Both the position numbers and the translations under genes were made by a program. 64,000 nt of DNA. Origin: Leptodesmis sichuanensis A121 (GTDB lineage Bacteria > Cyanobacteriota > Cyanobacteriia > Leptolyngbyales > Leptolyngbyaceae). The DNA is taken from contig NZ_CP075171.1 in the NCBI RefSeq assembly GCF_021379005.1, positions 2,542,001 to 2,606,000 of the forward strand, written 5' to 3'. Below are positions 10,573 through 20,217 of the stretch, piece by piece. The notes beneath the pieces are model-generated. The model saw only the letters and a list, made by a program, of their open reading frames with translations, was not told where the DNA came from and ran no database searches. Numbering within the stretch: the stretch's first letter is position 1; every line of letters begins with the position of its first letter.

Positions 10573-10952
10573 ATGGATTTATTTTCCCCAAATTGCCCGT
10601 GCTGTGATAGTGCCGAAGTCCACGCTCACACCCGTTATACAACCCAGACCAATGGAACACGCCCGATACATCATTGTCGCAGTTGTGAGAGTTATTTTAG
10701 TGATACCTTTGCCACAGCGATTGCTGGCTTAAGAACCCCGTTGAGTCGAATTATCGAGGTGTTGAAAGCAAGAACTGAGGGACAAGGTCTCAATGCCACA
10801 GCACAAGTATGGAGTGCAGGTACGCCTAAAGAATAAAGGGGCAAGGAAACGTTCTGGTCGTAAACGTCCCAAGTACCAAGCCCCCGTTGCTGAACATCCA
10901 GAGACAGATTCTAAAATGGTTAGTTCACAACTTTGTCCGGGTTCATTTGGGG
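10573..10952 (+). pseudogene. IS1-like transposase remnant with two internal deletions
   Basis: The N-terminal zinc-finger part of a cyanobacterial IS1-type transposase is clear: CPCC near residue 10, HTRYTTQTNGTRPIHHCRSC, then a helix-turn-helix start ending NATAQ. At about 10806 the frame jumps into the C-terminal basic region (GVQVRLKNKGARKRSGRKR, read in another frame), and at about 10916 it jumps again to WLVHNFVRVHLG, the last helix of the family, ending TAG 10953-10955. So one full-length gene has collapsed to three pieces by two deletions. It cannot make an active enzyme. A GGTGGCACTGG sequence at 10471 may be the old left end of the element, but I cannot confirm it. Confidence 0.75.
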
Positions 10953-10954
10953 TA

Positions 10955-11198
10955 GAGCCAACCAAATAATGCCGCAGAACAGGCAATTCGTCCTGTGGTG
11001 TTGTGGCGACGCTGTAGCTATGGTTCCCAAAGTGAGGCAGGCAGTTTGTTTGTCGGACGCATGATGACCGTCGTAGCAACGCTGCGCTGGCAAAATCGCC
11101 ATGTTCTCGATTATCTCGCCGATGCTTGGCGTGCCAAGCGTCAAGGCTTGCCTGCGCCTTCTTTACTGCCGCTTCCCGAACTGCCTCAATCCTCCTGA
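10955..11198 (+). pseudogene. IS66 family transposase C-terminal remnant
   Basis: Translation from 10956 gives NNAAEQAIRPVVLWRRCSYG, GSLFVGRMMTVVATLR and LDYLADAWRAKRQGLPAPSL, the C-terminal part of IS66-family DDE transposases. The preceding EPT codons (gag cca acc) are one base out of frame because of an extra A, so even this fragment is frameshifted. It abuts the IS1-like remnant directly and the two share bases at 10953-10955, indicating that a deletion fused the two dead elements. The upstream two thirds of the gene are absent. Confidence 0.75.
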
Positions 11199-11206
11199 CT
11201 GTCTCT

Positions 11207-12295
11207 CTAACCCTGTGTACGGATACCATCACTCTCCTTTGTCACACGCCAACCTGTTTGAGTCCCCAACTTACCCGCTTTGACAAAGATCCAACAACCT
11301 CGCTGAAACGAGTCACTGCCCTTGGGACAGGTGGGTTGCACACCAATCAGTTTTTGAATCTCGGCACTGGTCAGCACCCAGTTCCCGGCATAAGCCCGTT
11401 CCAGTACCTCCATGTACCAGAGTGGATCGGGGGGGGGTTGAGTTGGGGAAGTCAGGGTTTCGCTGAGTTTAGTTAATGCCCCAGCAATAGTTTCCAGATG
11501 ACGCGTGATCTGTTCATAATTTGATAAATCTTGCGATGGGGCAGGAACAAGCTCCGGCGCTGGAGTTAGGGGTTCTACCAGTGGCTGTTCAGGGATGGGC
11601 AACGGCTGTGGTTGAGGTTGAGCAGGTGCTTCAGGTTGAACAGGTGCTTCAGACAGTTCGGCCCAGATATCCTGTTCGTCTTCTGGGGGAGCAGGCGGTT
11701 TGCTCTGGGGAACGGGTGTAGAGGGGGAAGATTTCACTTGGGAGGGAGTAAAGCGAACCGTCCCCAATGGGCTGTTGGGATGTTTCGGTTCTGGTTCCGG
11801 TTTCAAAATGGTTTGAAAATTATGCTGTTGTAGCCAGAGGCGATTCAGTTCTGTGGCCCAATGTTGCAAGTAGTTCGCTGTCTCCAAATCACCTTTAGCC
11901 GCCAGTTGTGCTGCCACTTGCTGCATCATGTGAACCAAGCCAGGATCAATGAGTTCCTGGTTGGCAGCCAGCAGTTCACCTTCAGAACCTTTCGGACAGG
12001 CGAGCAGCGACTGAATCAGTTGCAGATAGGCTTCGGATTGATCGTCCTCTTCCGATCGCTGAACGGTCTGAGCCACAAACAGATGATGAATCTGACCCGC
12101 AAGATTGTGCAGAAATTTAGCTTCTTTGAGATTTCCCTGGTTCGCCAGTTGCGTAGCCACTTGTTCCATGACCTGCACCAGTTCTGGAGTGACTAATGCT
12201 TCATTCTGGCGGAGCAAGATCCATTCTTCACCACTGGGACAGGCTAACAGTTTCTGGATCAGGTTGATATAGGACTGTAAGCGTTGTTGATTCAT
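11207..12295 (-). CDS. Cyanobacterial repeat protein with Pro-rich linker and WIFVKAGKLG-type C-terminal domain
   Basis: A 362-residue protein without a recognised enzyme domain. The N-terminal half holds two copies of a helical repeat of about 65-70 residues, each with the pattern LLACPxGxE, VxxMxQVAxQLAxxG, ANxLxxxA (residues about 5-70 and 88-155). I know this repeat from the N-termini of cyanobacterial TPR/CHAT-type proteins. A Pro/Gln/Glu-rich linker (about 170-260) follows, then a conserved C-terminal part with YMEVLERAYAGNWVLTSAEI and FQRGCWIFVKAGKLGTQTGW (about 290-350). No signal peptide or membrane segment is seen, so it is probably cytosolic and serves in protein contact. It is transcribed against its neighbours, facing the transposase relics. 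ATG is at 12295. Confidence 0.75.
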   Translation of the reverse strand: MNQQRLQSYINLIQKLLACPSGEEWILLRQNEALVTPELVQVMEQVATQLANQGNLKEAKFLHNLAGQIHHLFVAQTVQRSEEDDQSEAYLQLIQSLLACPKGSEGELLAANQELIDPGLVHMMQQVAAQLAAKGDLETANYLQHWATELNRLWLQQHNFQTILKPEPEPKHPNSPLGTVRFTPSQVKSSPSTPVPQSKPPAPPEDEQDIWAELSEAPVQPEAPAQPQPQPLPIPEQPLVEPLTPAPELVPAPSQDLSNYEQITRHLETIAGALTKLSETLTSPTQPPPDPLWYMEVLERAYAGNWVLTSAEIQKLIGVQPTCPKGSDSFQRGCWIFVKAGKLGTQTGWRVTKESDGIRTQG

Positions 12296-12654
12296 ATGAG
12301 CGACTGCTCCATAACGCTATAACGCTACTTCCATCCTCCTCTGAAACTTAGTCAAATGGTTGCGGAATTCATGAATTGTAGATTTTCCATGCCCCTGATC
12401 GATCTGGGAATGGCGTGAGGTAGTGGCTCGAATATTAAGATGCCCCCCTAATAGGTTGGGGGGCGGCTTTCAGTATAAGTTCTCCAGTGGGTGGAAAACG
12501 GCTTTAGATAACTGTTTTAAACTTCGCTCGCCCATTATTGGATTCCGGATGAAATGGCCTCCGTTTATATAACGACGACAAAAATGTTTGGCTTGCCAGG
12601 TTCTAGGGAAATTTAGGAGCAATTCTCACTCTCTAGACGTTTCTACTGGGCATT
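12296..12654. other. Intergenic region between divergent genes
   Basis: Contains the promoters of the minus-strand repeat protein and of the giant kinase. The only structure I see is a GC-rich hairpin, GCCCCCC / GGGGGGC with a 9-base loop, at about 12440-12463. It lacks a T-run, so it is not a clear terminator. Nothing else is recognisable. Confidence 0.5.
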
Positions 12655-15600
12655 ATGACTCTGGCTGCAAGTAACCCATATCCATTGCCTCAAATTCCTG
12701 GCTACACCCTGGTTGAACAGCTTTATGAGGGTTCCCGAACGGTTGTTTACCGAGCCGTAGAAACGTCAAGTCAGCAGCAGGTGATTATTAAGTTTTTGAA
12801 ACAGGATTATCCCAGTTTTAATGATTTGTTACAGTTTCGCAATCAATATACGATCGCCAGAAATCTGGATATTCCTAGTGTGATTCGACCCTATCAGTTG
12901 AAAGCTTGCGGTAATAGCTACGCTCTGGTGATGGAAGATTTCGGTGGCGGCTCCTTACGTCATTATGCTCAAAATCATCCGCTGTCTTTACGAGAAATTC
13001 TGGCGATCGCGCTGCAGCTCACGGATATTCTGCACGGCCTCTGTCAACATCGGGTGATTCACAAAGATATCAAACCCGCCAATATCCTGATTCATCCCCA
13101 GTCTCAACAAATCAAACTCATTGACTTCAGCATCGCTTCGCTGTTGCCAAAAGAAACACCGGAAATCAAAAATCCCGCTGGGTTAGAAGGCACGCTGGCC
13201 TATATAGCTCCCGAACAGACAGGCCGGATGAACCGGGGGATCGACTATCGGGCTGATTTCTATGCGCTCGGAGTCACGCTATTTGAACTGCTAACCGGAC
13301 AATTGCCCTTCCAATCGTCTGATCCGATGGAACTGGTGCATTGTCATCTGGCAAAATGCCCACCCACAGTTCAGAGTCTGCGACCGGAGATTCCCACTGT
13401 GCTATCGCAGATTGTCAGCAAATTAATGGCAAAAAATGCGGAAGATCGGTATCAAAGTGCCTTGGGGTTACAGCATGATTTGCAGATTTGTTGGACTCAG
13501 TTGAAAGAAACTGGGGAGATTGCCACGTTTGAGATTGGCCAGCGGGACATCAGCGATCGCTTCAATCTTCCCGAAACCCTTTATGGTCGGGCATCAGAGG
13601 TCAAAACCTTGCTGGAGTCATTTGAACGGGTTAGCAAGGGGGCTTCAGAGTTACTGCTAGTCGCGGGCTTCTCAGGGATTGGCAAAACAGCGTTGGTCAA
13701 TGAAGTGCACAAACCGATTGTCAAACAACGGGGCTATTTCATTAAAGGCAAGTTTGACCAGTTCAATCGCAATATTCCGTTCTCGGCGTTTGTCCAGGCA
13801 TTTCGGGATTTGATGAGTCAACTGCTGAGTGAGAGCGACACGCAACTGGCAAGCTGGAAAACCAAAATTCTGGCAGCCGTGGGCGAAAATGGACAGGTGA
13901 TTGTTGATGTGATTCCTGAACTGGAACGAATTATTGGGCCACAACCGCCCGTAGCAGAATTGACTGGTAGTGCTGCCCAAAATCGCTTCAATCTACTGTT
14001 TCAAAAATTCATTCAAGTATTCACGACTTCTGAGCATCCCCTGGTGATGTTTTTGGATGACTTGCAGTGGGCCGATTCTGCTTCCCTCAACTTACTGAAG
14101 TTATTGATGGGTAAGGCTAGTGCTGGCTATTTACTGATTCTGGGAGCCTATCGAGACAATGAAGTGTTTCCAGCTCATCCCCTGATGTTGACGCTGGAGG
14201 AGATCCAGGAAAGTGCTGCAATCGTCCATACCGTGACCCTGGCTCCTCTGCAGGAAATGACAGTGAATCAACTCGTGGCCGATACCCTGAGTTGTAGCCA
14301 TGAATTGGCCTATCCCCTGACCCAATTGGTGTATCAAAAAACGCAAGGAAATCCCTTTTTCACGATCCAGTTTCTCAAAGCGCTGCATGATGAGGGCCAC
14401 ATTCAATTTCAGCCAGAACTGGGGTACTGGCACTGCGACATGGTTTCAGTCCGGCAGTTGGCCTTAACCAATGACGTAGTGGAGTTCATGACATTGCAGT
14501 TACAGAAACTGCCCATAGAGACGCAGGAGGTGTTAAAACTGGCTGCCTGCATTGGCAATCAATTTGATTTGCATACTCTGGCGATCGTTTCCCAGCAACC
14601 GGAAACTGAAATCGCAGCAGTGCTATGGAAAGCCTTGCAGGAAGGGTTCATTTTGCCCATTGGTGAAAGCTACAGGTTTTTTCAATTCACAGAAGCTGTA
14701 GAAGCTGGCTCTAGTTGTGAGATCACAGCATCCTATAAATTTCTGCACGATCGCATTCAGCAAGCCGCCTATTCGTTGATTCCAGAAGCACAGAAACAAT
14801 TAACTCATCTCACCATTGGACAACTGTTGTTGCAGAATAGTGATGCCATACAACAGGACGATCGCTTGTTTGAGATTGTCAATCAGATCAATTGCGGCAT
14901 TGCACTGGTCACTTTGCCCACTCAGCGTCATCAGTATGCCCAATTAAATTTGCAGGCAGGCCGTAAAGCAAAAGAATCAACGGCTTATCGGGCAGCGCTC
15001 CATTACCTGAATGATGGAATGCAGCTACTTAGCACGGATGGTTGGGAGGTTGATGCAAAACTAATGCACAGTCTTTATGAGGAAGCTGCAGAAGTTGCAT
15101 TGCTCAATTATGATTTTGAGCAAATGGACTCTTTGATTCAAGTGGTATTGCAACGAAGCAGTACTTTATTTGAACAGTTAAAAGTTTATGAGATTAAACT
15201 TCAATCTTATCAAGTAAGAAATCAACAGTTCCAGGCGATTAATATCGGGCGAGAGATTCTGCAAAAGCTGGGCGTGATGTTACCTGAATCTGCAACTCCT
15301 CAAGCCATTCATCAGCAAGTGAAACAGACCCTGGAACAGACCTTAGCCTCTCAACCCGGTCGAGCGATCGCAGATCTGCTCCATTTACCTCCCATGCAAG
15401 ATGCGAATGCTCTAGCCGCTTTGCGAATTATGACTAGACTGGTACCATGCATCCATCAGGCCGCACCGCATCTGTTTCCCATTATTGCCTGTGAAGAAGT
15501 GAACTTATCCTTGAAATACGGTAATTCGCCCTTCTCGGCACCAGGTTATGCAGATTTTGGCATTGTGGTCAGTTCTGTGCTGAATCAGTTAGAGGCAGGC

Positions 15601-18525
15601 TATCAATTTGGCCAGTTAGCGCTTCAAATCATGGAGCAATTTTCCGAAAAATCGGTTCAGAGCATGGTTCAGTTTAAGGTTGCTGCTTTTAATCAATCGA
15701 ATCAGCAGAGTATTCGGCAGGCGATCGATTTATTAAAAGAGTCTTATCGAGTTGGTTTAGAAACGGGAGATTCAGTCCATGCCCTGGTTTCCACTTCGTT
15801 TCGGTTATTCTATACCTATCTCAGCGGTACAGAGGATTTAGCCACCCTGTTGGAAGAAATAGAAATTTATCAATCCAGATTTGCTACCAGCCAGCATTTT
15901 TTAACTTGGGCATATATCCTGCGCGCATCGATTCAGAAATTCACGGAGCTTCACGAAAACCCAGGCTGTTTGGGACTTGATACCGCTGGTGAAGACCAGC
16001 ATTTATCGTTAATTCTTCAGGAGAATGATGAATTAGCCCTGCATCTGTTCTACCTGAGTAAATTGATCCTGAATTACTCCTTTGGGCGGTTCTCTGACGC
16101 AATTCAGGCCGCAGACCAAGGAGCAACCTATCTCAACGCTGGTTTGGGAATGCCCTCGGCACCAATTTACTACTACTACGATTCCTTAATTCGTCTGGCA
16201 CTTTGTCCAACGGCTGATTCTGCTCAACAACTGAAACTGCTCGCCCAAGTGAGGGAAAATCAGGAGAAACTGAGGCTCTATGCCAATGCGGCTCCGATGA
16301 ATTATCAACATAAATATCATCTGGTAGAAGCCGTTCGCTATGATGTTTCAGGCAACCGGATAGAAGCCGTGGAATGGTACGATCGCGCTATTACAGGTGC
16401 CCAAACCAATTCCTTTATCCAAGACGAAGCCCTGGCTAATGAACTGGCTGGCAAATTTTATCTCAATTGGGGCAAAGACAAAGTGGCTGCCAGCTATATG
16501 CAGGAAGCATATTACTGCTACAGCCGCTGGGGAGCCAGAGCCAAAGCCAATGATCTGGAAAATCGTTACCCTCGTTTACTGCGCTCTATCTTCCCATCAG
16601 GTGCCCAATCCTTAAATATCCTTGAAACCCTGGCAACGGGAAGCGTATCCCATGTTTCAATGCGAGCTTCGACTGATCCCGGTCATTCTTCTAGCACAAG
16701 TATTAACACCACACTGGACTTTGTTACTATCCTGAAAGCCTCTCAAAGTCTGTCCGAAACAATTCAACTTGATGAGTTGCTGCACCAACTTACCCAAATT
16801 ATTTTGCAGCATTCGGGGAGCGATCGCTGTGCTGTTTTGCAGCCAGACTCTACAGGACAATGGATGGTGCGAGCGATCGCCACCGACGAAGCAACTGAGC
16901 TTTGTTCAGAGCCACTAGAGGATCATGTCAATCTGCCCATTAAATTGATTCAGTATGTCAAACGCACTCAAGACATCATTGTCATTGACAATTGCAAAAC
17001 TGATCTGCCTGTAATGGATGATTATCTCAATCAGCACCAACCCAAAAGTATCCTTTGCCTGCCGATTGTAAACCGGAGGCATTTAGTTGGTATGGCATAC
17101 CTGGAAAATCGAGCTGTGAGCCATGTGTTTACCCGCGATCGCACCCTGCTGCTAAATTTCCTGTGTACTCAGGCGGCGATTTCCCTGGAGAATGCTCGTC
17201 TTTATCAAGCAGCGCAAACCTATGCTCGGCAATTAGAACACTCTTTGGAACAGTTGCAGAGCAGCGAAGCTCGTTTCCAGAAGCTGGCAGATAATGTTCC
17301 TGGACTCATTTATCAGATTCGGATTCAGTCTGATGGTTCAGCCTCAATCCCCTACGTCAGTTCTGGCTGTCAAACCCTTTACGAAGTACCAGCAGAGGAT
17401 TTGATGACCGGAAAGTATAGTCTGCGTGATTTTGAACATCCCGAGGATCAGGCTGCCGTGTTTCAGGCTGTGGTCGAGTCCGCGCAAAATCTTACTCCAT
17501 TTCGGCAGGAATGGCGCATTATTACACCCAATGGAAATCTGAAATGGGTCAAGGCCGCTTCCCAACCGGAGCGCTGGGAAGATGGTGAGATCGTTTGGGA
17601 TGGTATTCTCATCGATATCAGCGATCGCAAACAGGCAGAAATGGCTGTGCTGCAAAAATCTCAAGAACTGGAAGCCGCCTTAGCTGAGTTGCAAAACACG
17701 CAATTGCAAATGGTACAAAATGAGAAAATGGCATCCCTGGGAAATTTGGTGGCCGGAGTCGCTCATGAAATTAATAACCCGATTGGTTTCCTCAAAGGCA
17801 GCATCAACAACGGCAAAGATTATGTAGAGGATTTACTCGCCCATCTGGCGCTTTATCAACAGCACTATCCCCAACCTGCCTCCGCTATTCAAAACCATGC
17901 CGAGGAGATCGATCTGCAATTTCTCTGCGAAGACTTACCGAAGTTACTGAATTCGATGCAAGGGGCCAGCGATCGCATTCAATCCATCAGCACCAGCCTC
18001 CGCACTTTCTCCCGTGCCGATACGGAACACAAAGTCAAGGCAAATATTCATGACGGCATTGATAGTACATTGTTGATTTTGAAGTATCGACTCAAAGCCA
18101 ACGAGATACGTCCGGAGATCAAAGTTACTAAGAACTATGGCGAGCTACCTCTCGTTGAATGCTTTCCAGGTCAACTTAATCAGGTCTTTATGAATATTCT
18201 GGCGAATGCGATCGATATATTTGATGAAATGGCAAAGACGCAACCTTCCCAGGATATTAAAACGTATCAGCAACAGATCCAAATTGATACTTCCCTAGTT
18301 GAAAATCAAGTGCAGATTAAGATTCAGGATAACGGTACGGGGATGACGAAAGAGATGCAAACAAGAATTTTTGATCATTTATTCACGACAAAGGGCGTGG
18401 GCAAAGGAACCGGCTTGGGACTGGCGATCGCCCGCCAGATTATTGAAGAGAAACATCAGGGTTCCTTAAAAGTAAGGTCTGCACCAGGGCAGGGCAGTGA
18501 GTTCTCGATTCACCTGCCATTTTAG
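12655..18525 (+). CDS. Ser/Thr kinase - AAA-type ATPase - GAF - PAS - histidine kinase (giant hybrid sensor kinase)
   Basis: An intact 1956-residue protein. Order of domains: Hanks-type Ser/Thr kinase (about 10-280; HKDIKPAN near 140, DFS instead of DFG, GTLAYIAPEQTGRMN); ATPase with Walker A GFSGIGKTAL (near 337) and Walker B VMFLDDLQWAD (near 465); a long helical repeat region; GAF (about 1355-1520); PAS (about 1540-1660); HisKA with VAGVAHEINNPIGF; HATPase with IQDNGTGM and GTGLGLAIARQI, ending in HLPF. Thus it has both a Ser/Thr and a His kinase, as in cyanobacterial HstK-type proteins. The replacement of DFG by DFS makes metal binding in the Ser/Thr kinase uncertain. It is paralogous to the IS-split gene at 2122, but its transmitter is of a different class. 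No receiver follows at once. ATG 12655 has no clear ribosome site. Confidence 0.93.
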   Translation: MTLAASNPYPLPQIPGYTLVEQLYEGSRTVVYRAVETSSQQQVIIKFLKQDYPSFNDLLQFRNQYTIARNLDIPSVIRPYQLKACGNSYALVMEDFGGGSLRHYAQNHPLSLREILAIALQLTDILHGLCQHRVIHKDIKPANILIHPQSQQIKLIDFSIASLLPKETPEIKNPAGLEGTLAYIAPEQTGRMNRGIDYRADFYALGVTLFELLTGQLPFQSSDPMELVHCHLAKCPPTVQSLRPEIPTVLSQIVSKLMAKNAEDRYQSALGLQHDLQICWTQLKETGEIATFEIGQRDISDRFNLPETLYGRASEVKTLLESFERVSKGASELLLVAGFSGIGKTALVNEVHKPIVKQRGYFIKGKFDQFNRNIPFSAFVQAFRDLMSQLLSESDTQLASWKTKILAAVGENGQVIVDVIPELERIIGPQPPVAELTGSAAQNRFNLLFQKFIQVFTTSEHPLVMFLDDLQWADSASLNLLKLLMGKASAGYLLILGAYRDNEVFPAHPLMLTLEEIQESAAIVHTVTLAPLQEMTVNQLVADTLSCSHELAYPLTQLVYQKTQGNPFFTIQFLKALHDEGHIQFQPELGYWHCDMVSVRQLALTNDVVEFMTLQLQKLPIETQEVLKLAACIGNQFDLHTLAIVSQQPETEIAAVLWKALQEGFILPIGESYRFFQFTEAVEAGSSCEITASYKFLHDRIQQAAYSLIPEAQKQLTHLTIGQLLLQNSDAIQQDDRLFEIVNQINCGIALVTLPTQRHQYAQLNLQAGRKAKESTAYRAALHYLNDGMQLLSTDGWEVDAKLMHSLYEEAAEVALLNYDFEQMDSLIQVVLQRSSTLFEQLKVYEIKLQSYQVRNQQFQAINIGREILQKLGVMLPESATPQAIHQQVKQTLEQTLASQPGRAIADLLHLPPMQDANALAALRIMTRLVPCIHQAAPHLFPIIACEEVNLSLKYGNSPFSAPGYADFGIVVSSVLNQLEAGYQFGQLALQIMEQFSEKSVQSMVQFKVAAFNQSNQQSIRQAIDLLKESYRVGLETGDSVHALVSTSFRLFYTYLSGTEDLATLLEEIEIYQSRFATSQHFLTWAYILRASIQKFTELHENPGCLGLDTAGEDQHLSLILQENDELALHLFYLSKLILNYSFGRFSDAIQAADQGATYLNAGLGMPSAPIYYYYDSLIRLALCPTADSAQQLKLLAQVRENQEKLRLYANAAPMNYQHKYHLVEAVRYDVSGNRIEAVEWYDRAITGAQTNSFIQDEALANELAGKFYLNWGKDKVAASYMQEAYYCYSRWGARAKANDLENRYPRLLRSIFPSGAQSLNILETLATGSVSHVSMRASTDPGHSSSTSINTTLDFVTILKASQSLSETIQLDELLHQLTQIILQHSGSDRCAVLQPDSTGQWMVRAIATDEATELCSEPLEDHVNLPIKLIQYVKRTQDIIVIDNCKTDLPVMDDYLNQHQPKSILCLPIVNRRHLVGMAYLENRAVSHVFTRDRTLLLNFLCTQAAISLENARLYQAAQTYARQLEHSLEQLQSSEARFQKLADNVPGLIYQIRIQSDGSASIPYVSSGCQTLYEVPAEDLMTGKYSLRDFEHPEDQAAVFQAVVESAQNLTPFRQEWRIITPNGNLKWVKAASQPERWEDGEIVWDGILIDISDRKQAEMAVLQKSQELEAALAELQNTQLQMVQNEKMASLGNLVAGVAHEINNPIGFLKGSINNGKDYVEDLLAHLALYQQHYPQPASAIQNHAEEIDLQFLCEDLPKLLNSMQGASDRIQSISTSLRTFSRADTEHKVKANIHDGIDSTLLILKYRLKANEIRPEIKVTKNYGELPLVECFPGQLNQVFMNILANAIDIFDEMAKTQPSQDIKTYQQQIQIDTSLVENQVQIKIQDNGTGMTKEMQTRIFDHLFTTKGVGKGTGLGLAIARQIIEEKHQGSLKVRSAPGQGSEFSIHLPF

Positions 18526-18553
18526 ATCTCTCCTAGCACGCCTCTGTTTAAAT

Positions 18554-18754
18554 ACTGGTTGACTGACAAATCTCCTGAACACCCGCTGCATCACCAGGAA
18601 ATCAATTTCCTGGCTCATCGCCAAAGTCATCTAAAGATGACTGGACAAGAGTTTCAGTCCATTTGAATGGACTTGCGCTGTTAGCCCAAAATTTATTTTA
18701 GGGCGGGTTGACAACAGAGACATGAGCCTTTCAGAACTTTTGTCAGTCAACCAG
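18554..18754 (+). mobile_element. MITE-like element, copy A (201 bp)
   Basis: A non-coding element with terminal inverted repeats CTGGTTGACTGACAAA (left, from 18555) and the inverse ending at 18754. It is flanked by a perfect 8-bp duplication GTTTAAAT (18546-18553 and 18755-18762), direct evidence of transposition. The inside is a chain of small hairpins: CCAGGAAAT/ATTTCCTGG (18594-18613), AGTCATC/GATGACT (18625-18642), AGTCCAT/ATGGACT (18656-18673), and an AT-rich stem bounded by GCCC/GGGC (18684-18704). Related copies are at 23087-23288 (inverted) and 58344-58589. No transposase in this window has matching ends, so the mobilising element is unknown. Confidence 0.85.
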
Positions 18755-18762
18755 GTTTAAAT

Positions 18763-19023
18763 GACTTCTCTTGGTACTTGCCGGAGGTTAATTTTGTGTA
18801 TAAACATACGGCTGCATGACCATGCTCAAAATTCCATCTTATTATTCCCAGGTCGATCTATCTAACAATTTTCAGAATCGGTCAATCATCCAACTTTAAG
18901 AATAGCTAAAGACAATTTCACAAAAATGTCACAAAGTTCGGTTAGTGTTTTGTTAGAAATCAACGCAACCGGATACTTTAACCTTAAAAATCTACCTACA
19001 AATCAAATTCTAAATCTATTTCC
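18763..19023. other. Leader region of the FIST gene
   Basis: AT-rich sequence between the MITE-like element and the FIST start. It should hold the promoter; I see no distinctive operator, riboswitch or open frame in it. Confidence 0.4.
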
Positions 19024-20196
19024 ATGATTAAGACAGCGATCGGCCACAGTGAAGATCCTGATTCCCTGGCAGCCATTGATGAAGTTTTAGCACAATGCCA
19101 TGCAACGTTAGCCGATTACCCCCCTCAGGCTGGCATTCTGTTTGCGGGAATCGACTTTGAGCATGAACTGCTTTTGCAACGAATCCATCAATCTTTTCCT
19201 GACATAGCCCTGATTGGTGGCACCACCGATGGCGAAATCTCTTCTCAACTCGGATGCCAGCAGGATTCCATCACTCTGATGCTGCTCTGTAGCGATCGCA
19301 TTCAGTTCAGTGCAGGCATTGGTATCCATCTTTCCCAAAATCCTCAGACAGCCGTACAACAAGCTGTTCAACAGGCCCAGGCTCCCCTATCAGAAACGGC
19401 CCGCCTGTGCTTAACTACCCCAGAGAGCCTGACGATCGCTCCTCAGACGGTCGTGGAACACTTGCAGCAGGCACTGGGGCCACACATCCCCATTTTTGGA
19501 GGGGCAACAGGAGATCAGTGGCGATTTCAGCAAACCTATCAGTTCTGTGGCACTCAGGTTTTTAGTGATGCTGTTCCTATCCTGCTGCTGGCAGGGGATG
19601 TTTGTTTTTCCTACGGTGCCGTCAGTGGTTGGACTCCCATCAGTCAAGCGGGGATTGTCACCAAGTCCCACGGCCCAACCCTCTATGAAATTGATGGGCA
19701 ACCTGCCCTGGAATTTTATCGACGCTATCTGGGAAACCTACCGCCATCAGGGGAATATCCCTTAGCTGTTTTTGCAACCGAAGGCAGTGACTTTTGCTTG
19801 CAAGGCTGTGTTACCTATGATCCAGAGCTAGGAAGCGTCACCTTTTTTGATCATATTCCTGAACAGGCGATCGTTAAATTAACCAAAGCCAGCCGCGATG
19901 AAATCCTGGCCGCTTCTCGTACCTCCTTTATGCATGCCCTGGAAACCTATCCTGGTACGGAACCTGAAGTGGCTTTGTTCTTCTCTTGTGGTGCCCGTCG
20001 CTATCTATTGGGAACCCGTACTCAGGAAGAACACCAGCTAATTCACACCTGTCTCCCCCACCCCATCCCCTATATCGGCCTCTATTCCTATGGAGAAATT
20101 GCACCTGCAGACTATAACTCCGCGAGTCGCATCCATAACATGACCTTTGTTACCCTGCTATTGGGTAGTGGGAGCAACTACCCAATCGATTCGTAA
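19024..20196 (+). CDS. FIST domain sensor protein
   Basis: A 390-residue soluble protein made of a FIST N domain (about 25-220) and a FIST C domain (about 225-370). Recognition comes from the overall pattern: AGILFAGIDFEHELLLQRIH, IALIGGTTDGEISS, IPIFGGATGDQW, GAVSGWTPI and, near the end, CGARRYLLG and YIGLYSYGEIAP. FIST proteins are thought to bind small ligands, perhaps amino acids or related compounds, and pass the signal to a kinase or cyclase. The gene is followed after 21 bases by a PAS histidine kinase, so the two very likely form a sensor pair in one operon. The residue binding the ligand cannot be deduced here. Start ATG 19024 fits the domain start closely. Confidence 0.88.
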   Translation: MIKTAIGHSEDPDSLAAIDEVLAQCHATLADYPPQAGILFAGIDFEHELLLQRIHQSFPDIALIGGTTDGEISSQLGCQQDSITLMLLCSDRIQFSAGIGIHLSQNPQTAVQQAVQQAQAPLSETARLCLTTPESLTIAPQTVVEHLQQALGPHIPIFGGATGDQWRFQQTYQFCGTQVFSDAVPILLLAGDVCFSYGAVSGWTPISQAGIVTKSHGPTLYEIDGQPALEFYRRYLGNLPPSGEYPLAVFATEGSDFCLQGCVTYDPELGSVTFFDHIPEQAIVKLTKASRDEILAASRTSFMHALETYPGTEPEVALFFSCGARRYLLGTRTQEEHQLIHTCLPHPIPYIGLYSYGEIAPADYNSASRIHNMTFVTLLLGSGSNYPIDS

Positions 20197-20217
20197 AAAG
20201 GTATTTTTTGATAATGG

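Noticed and set aside
12440-12463. GC-rich hairpin as terminator
   Set aside because: There is no T-run and it lies between divergent genes, so a terminator role is not supported.
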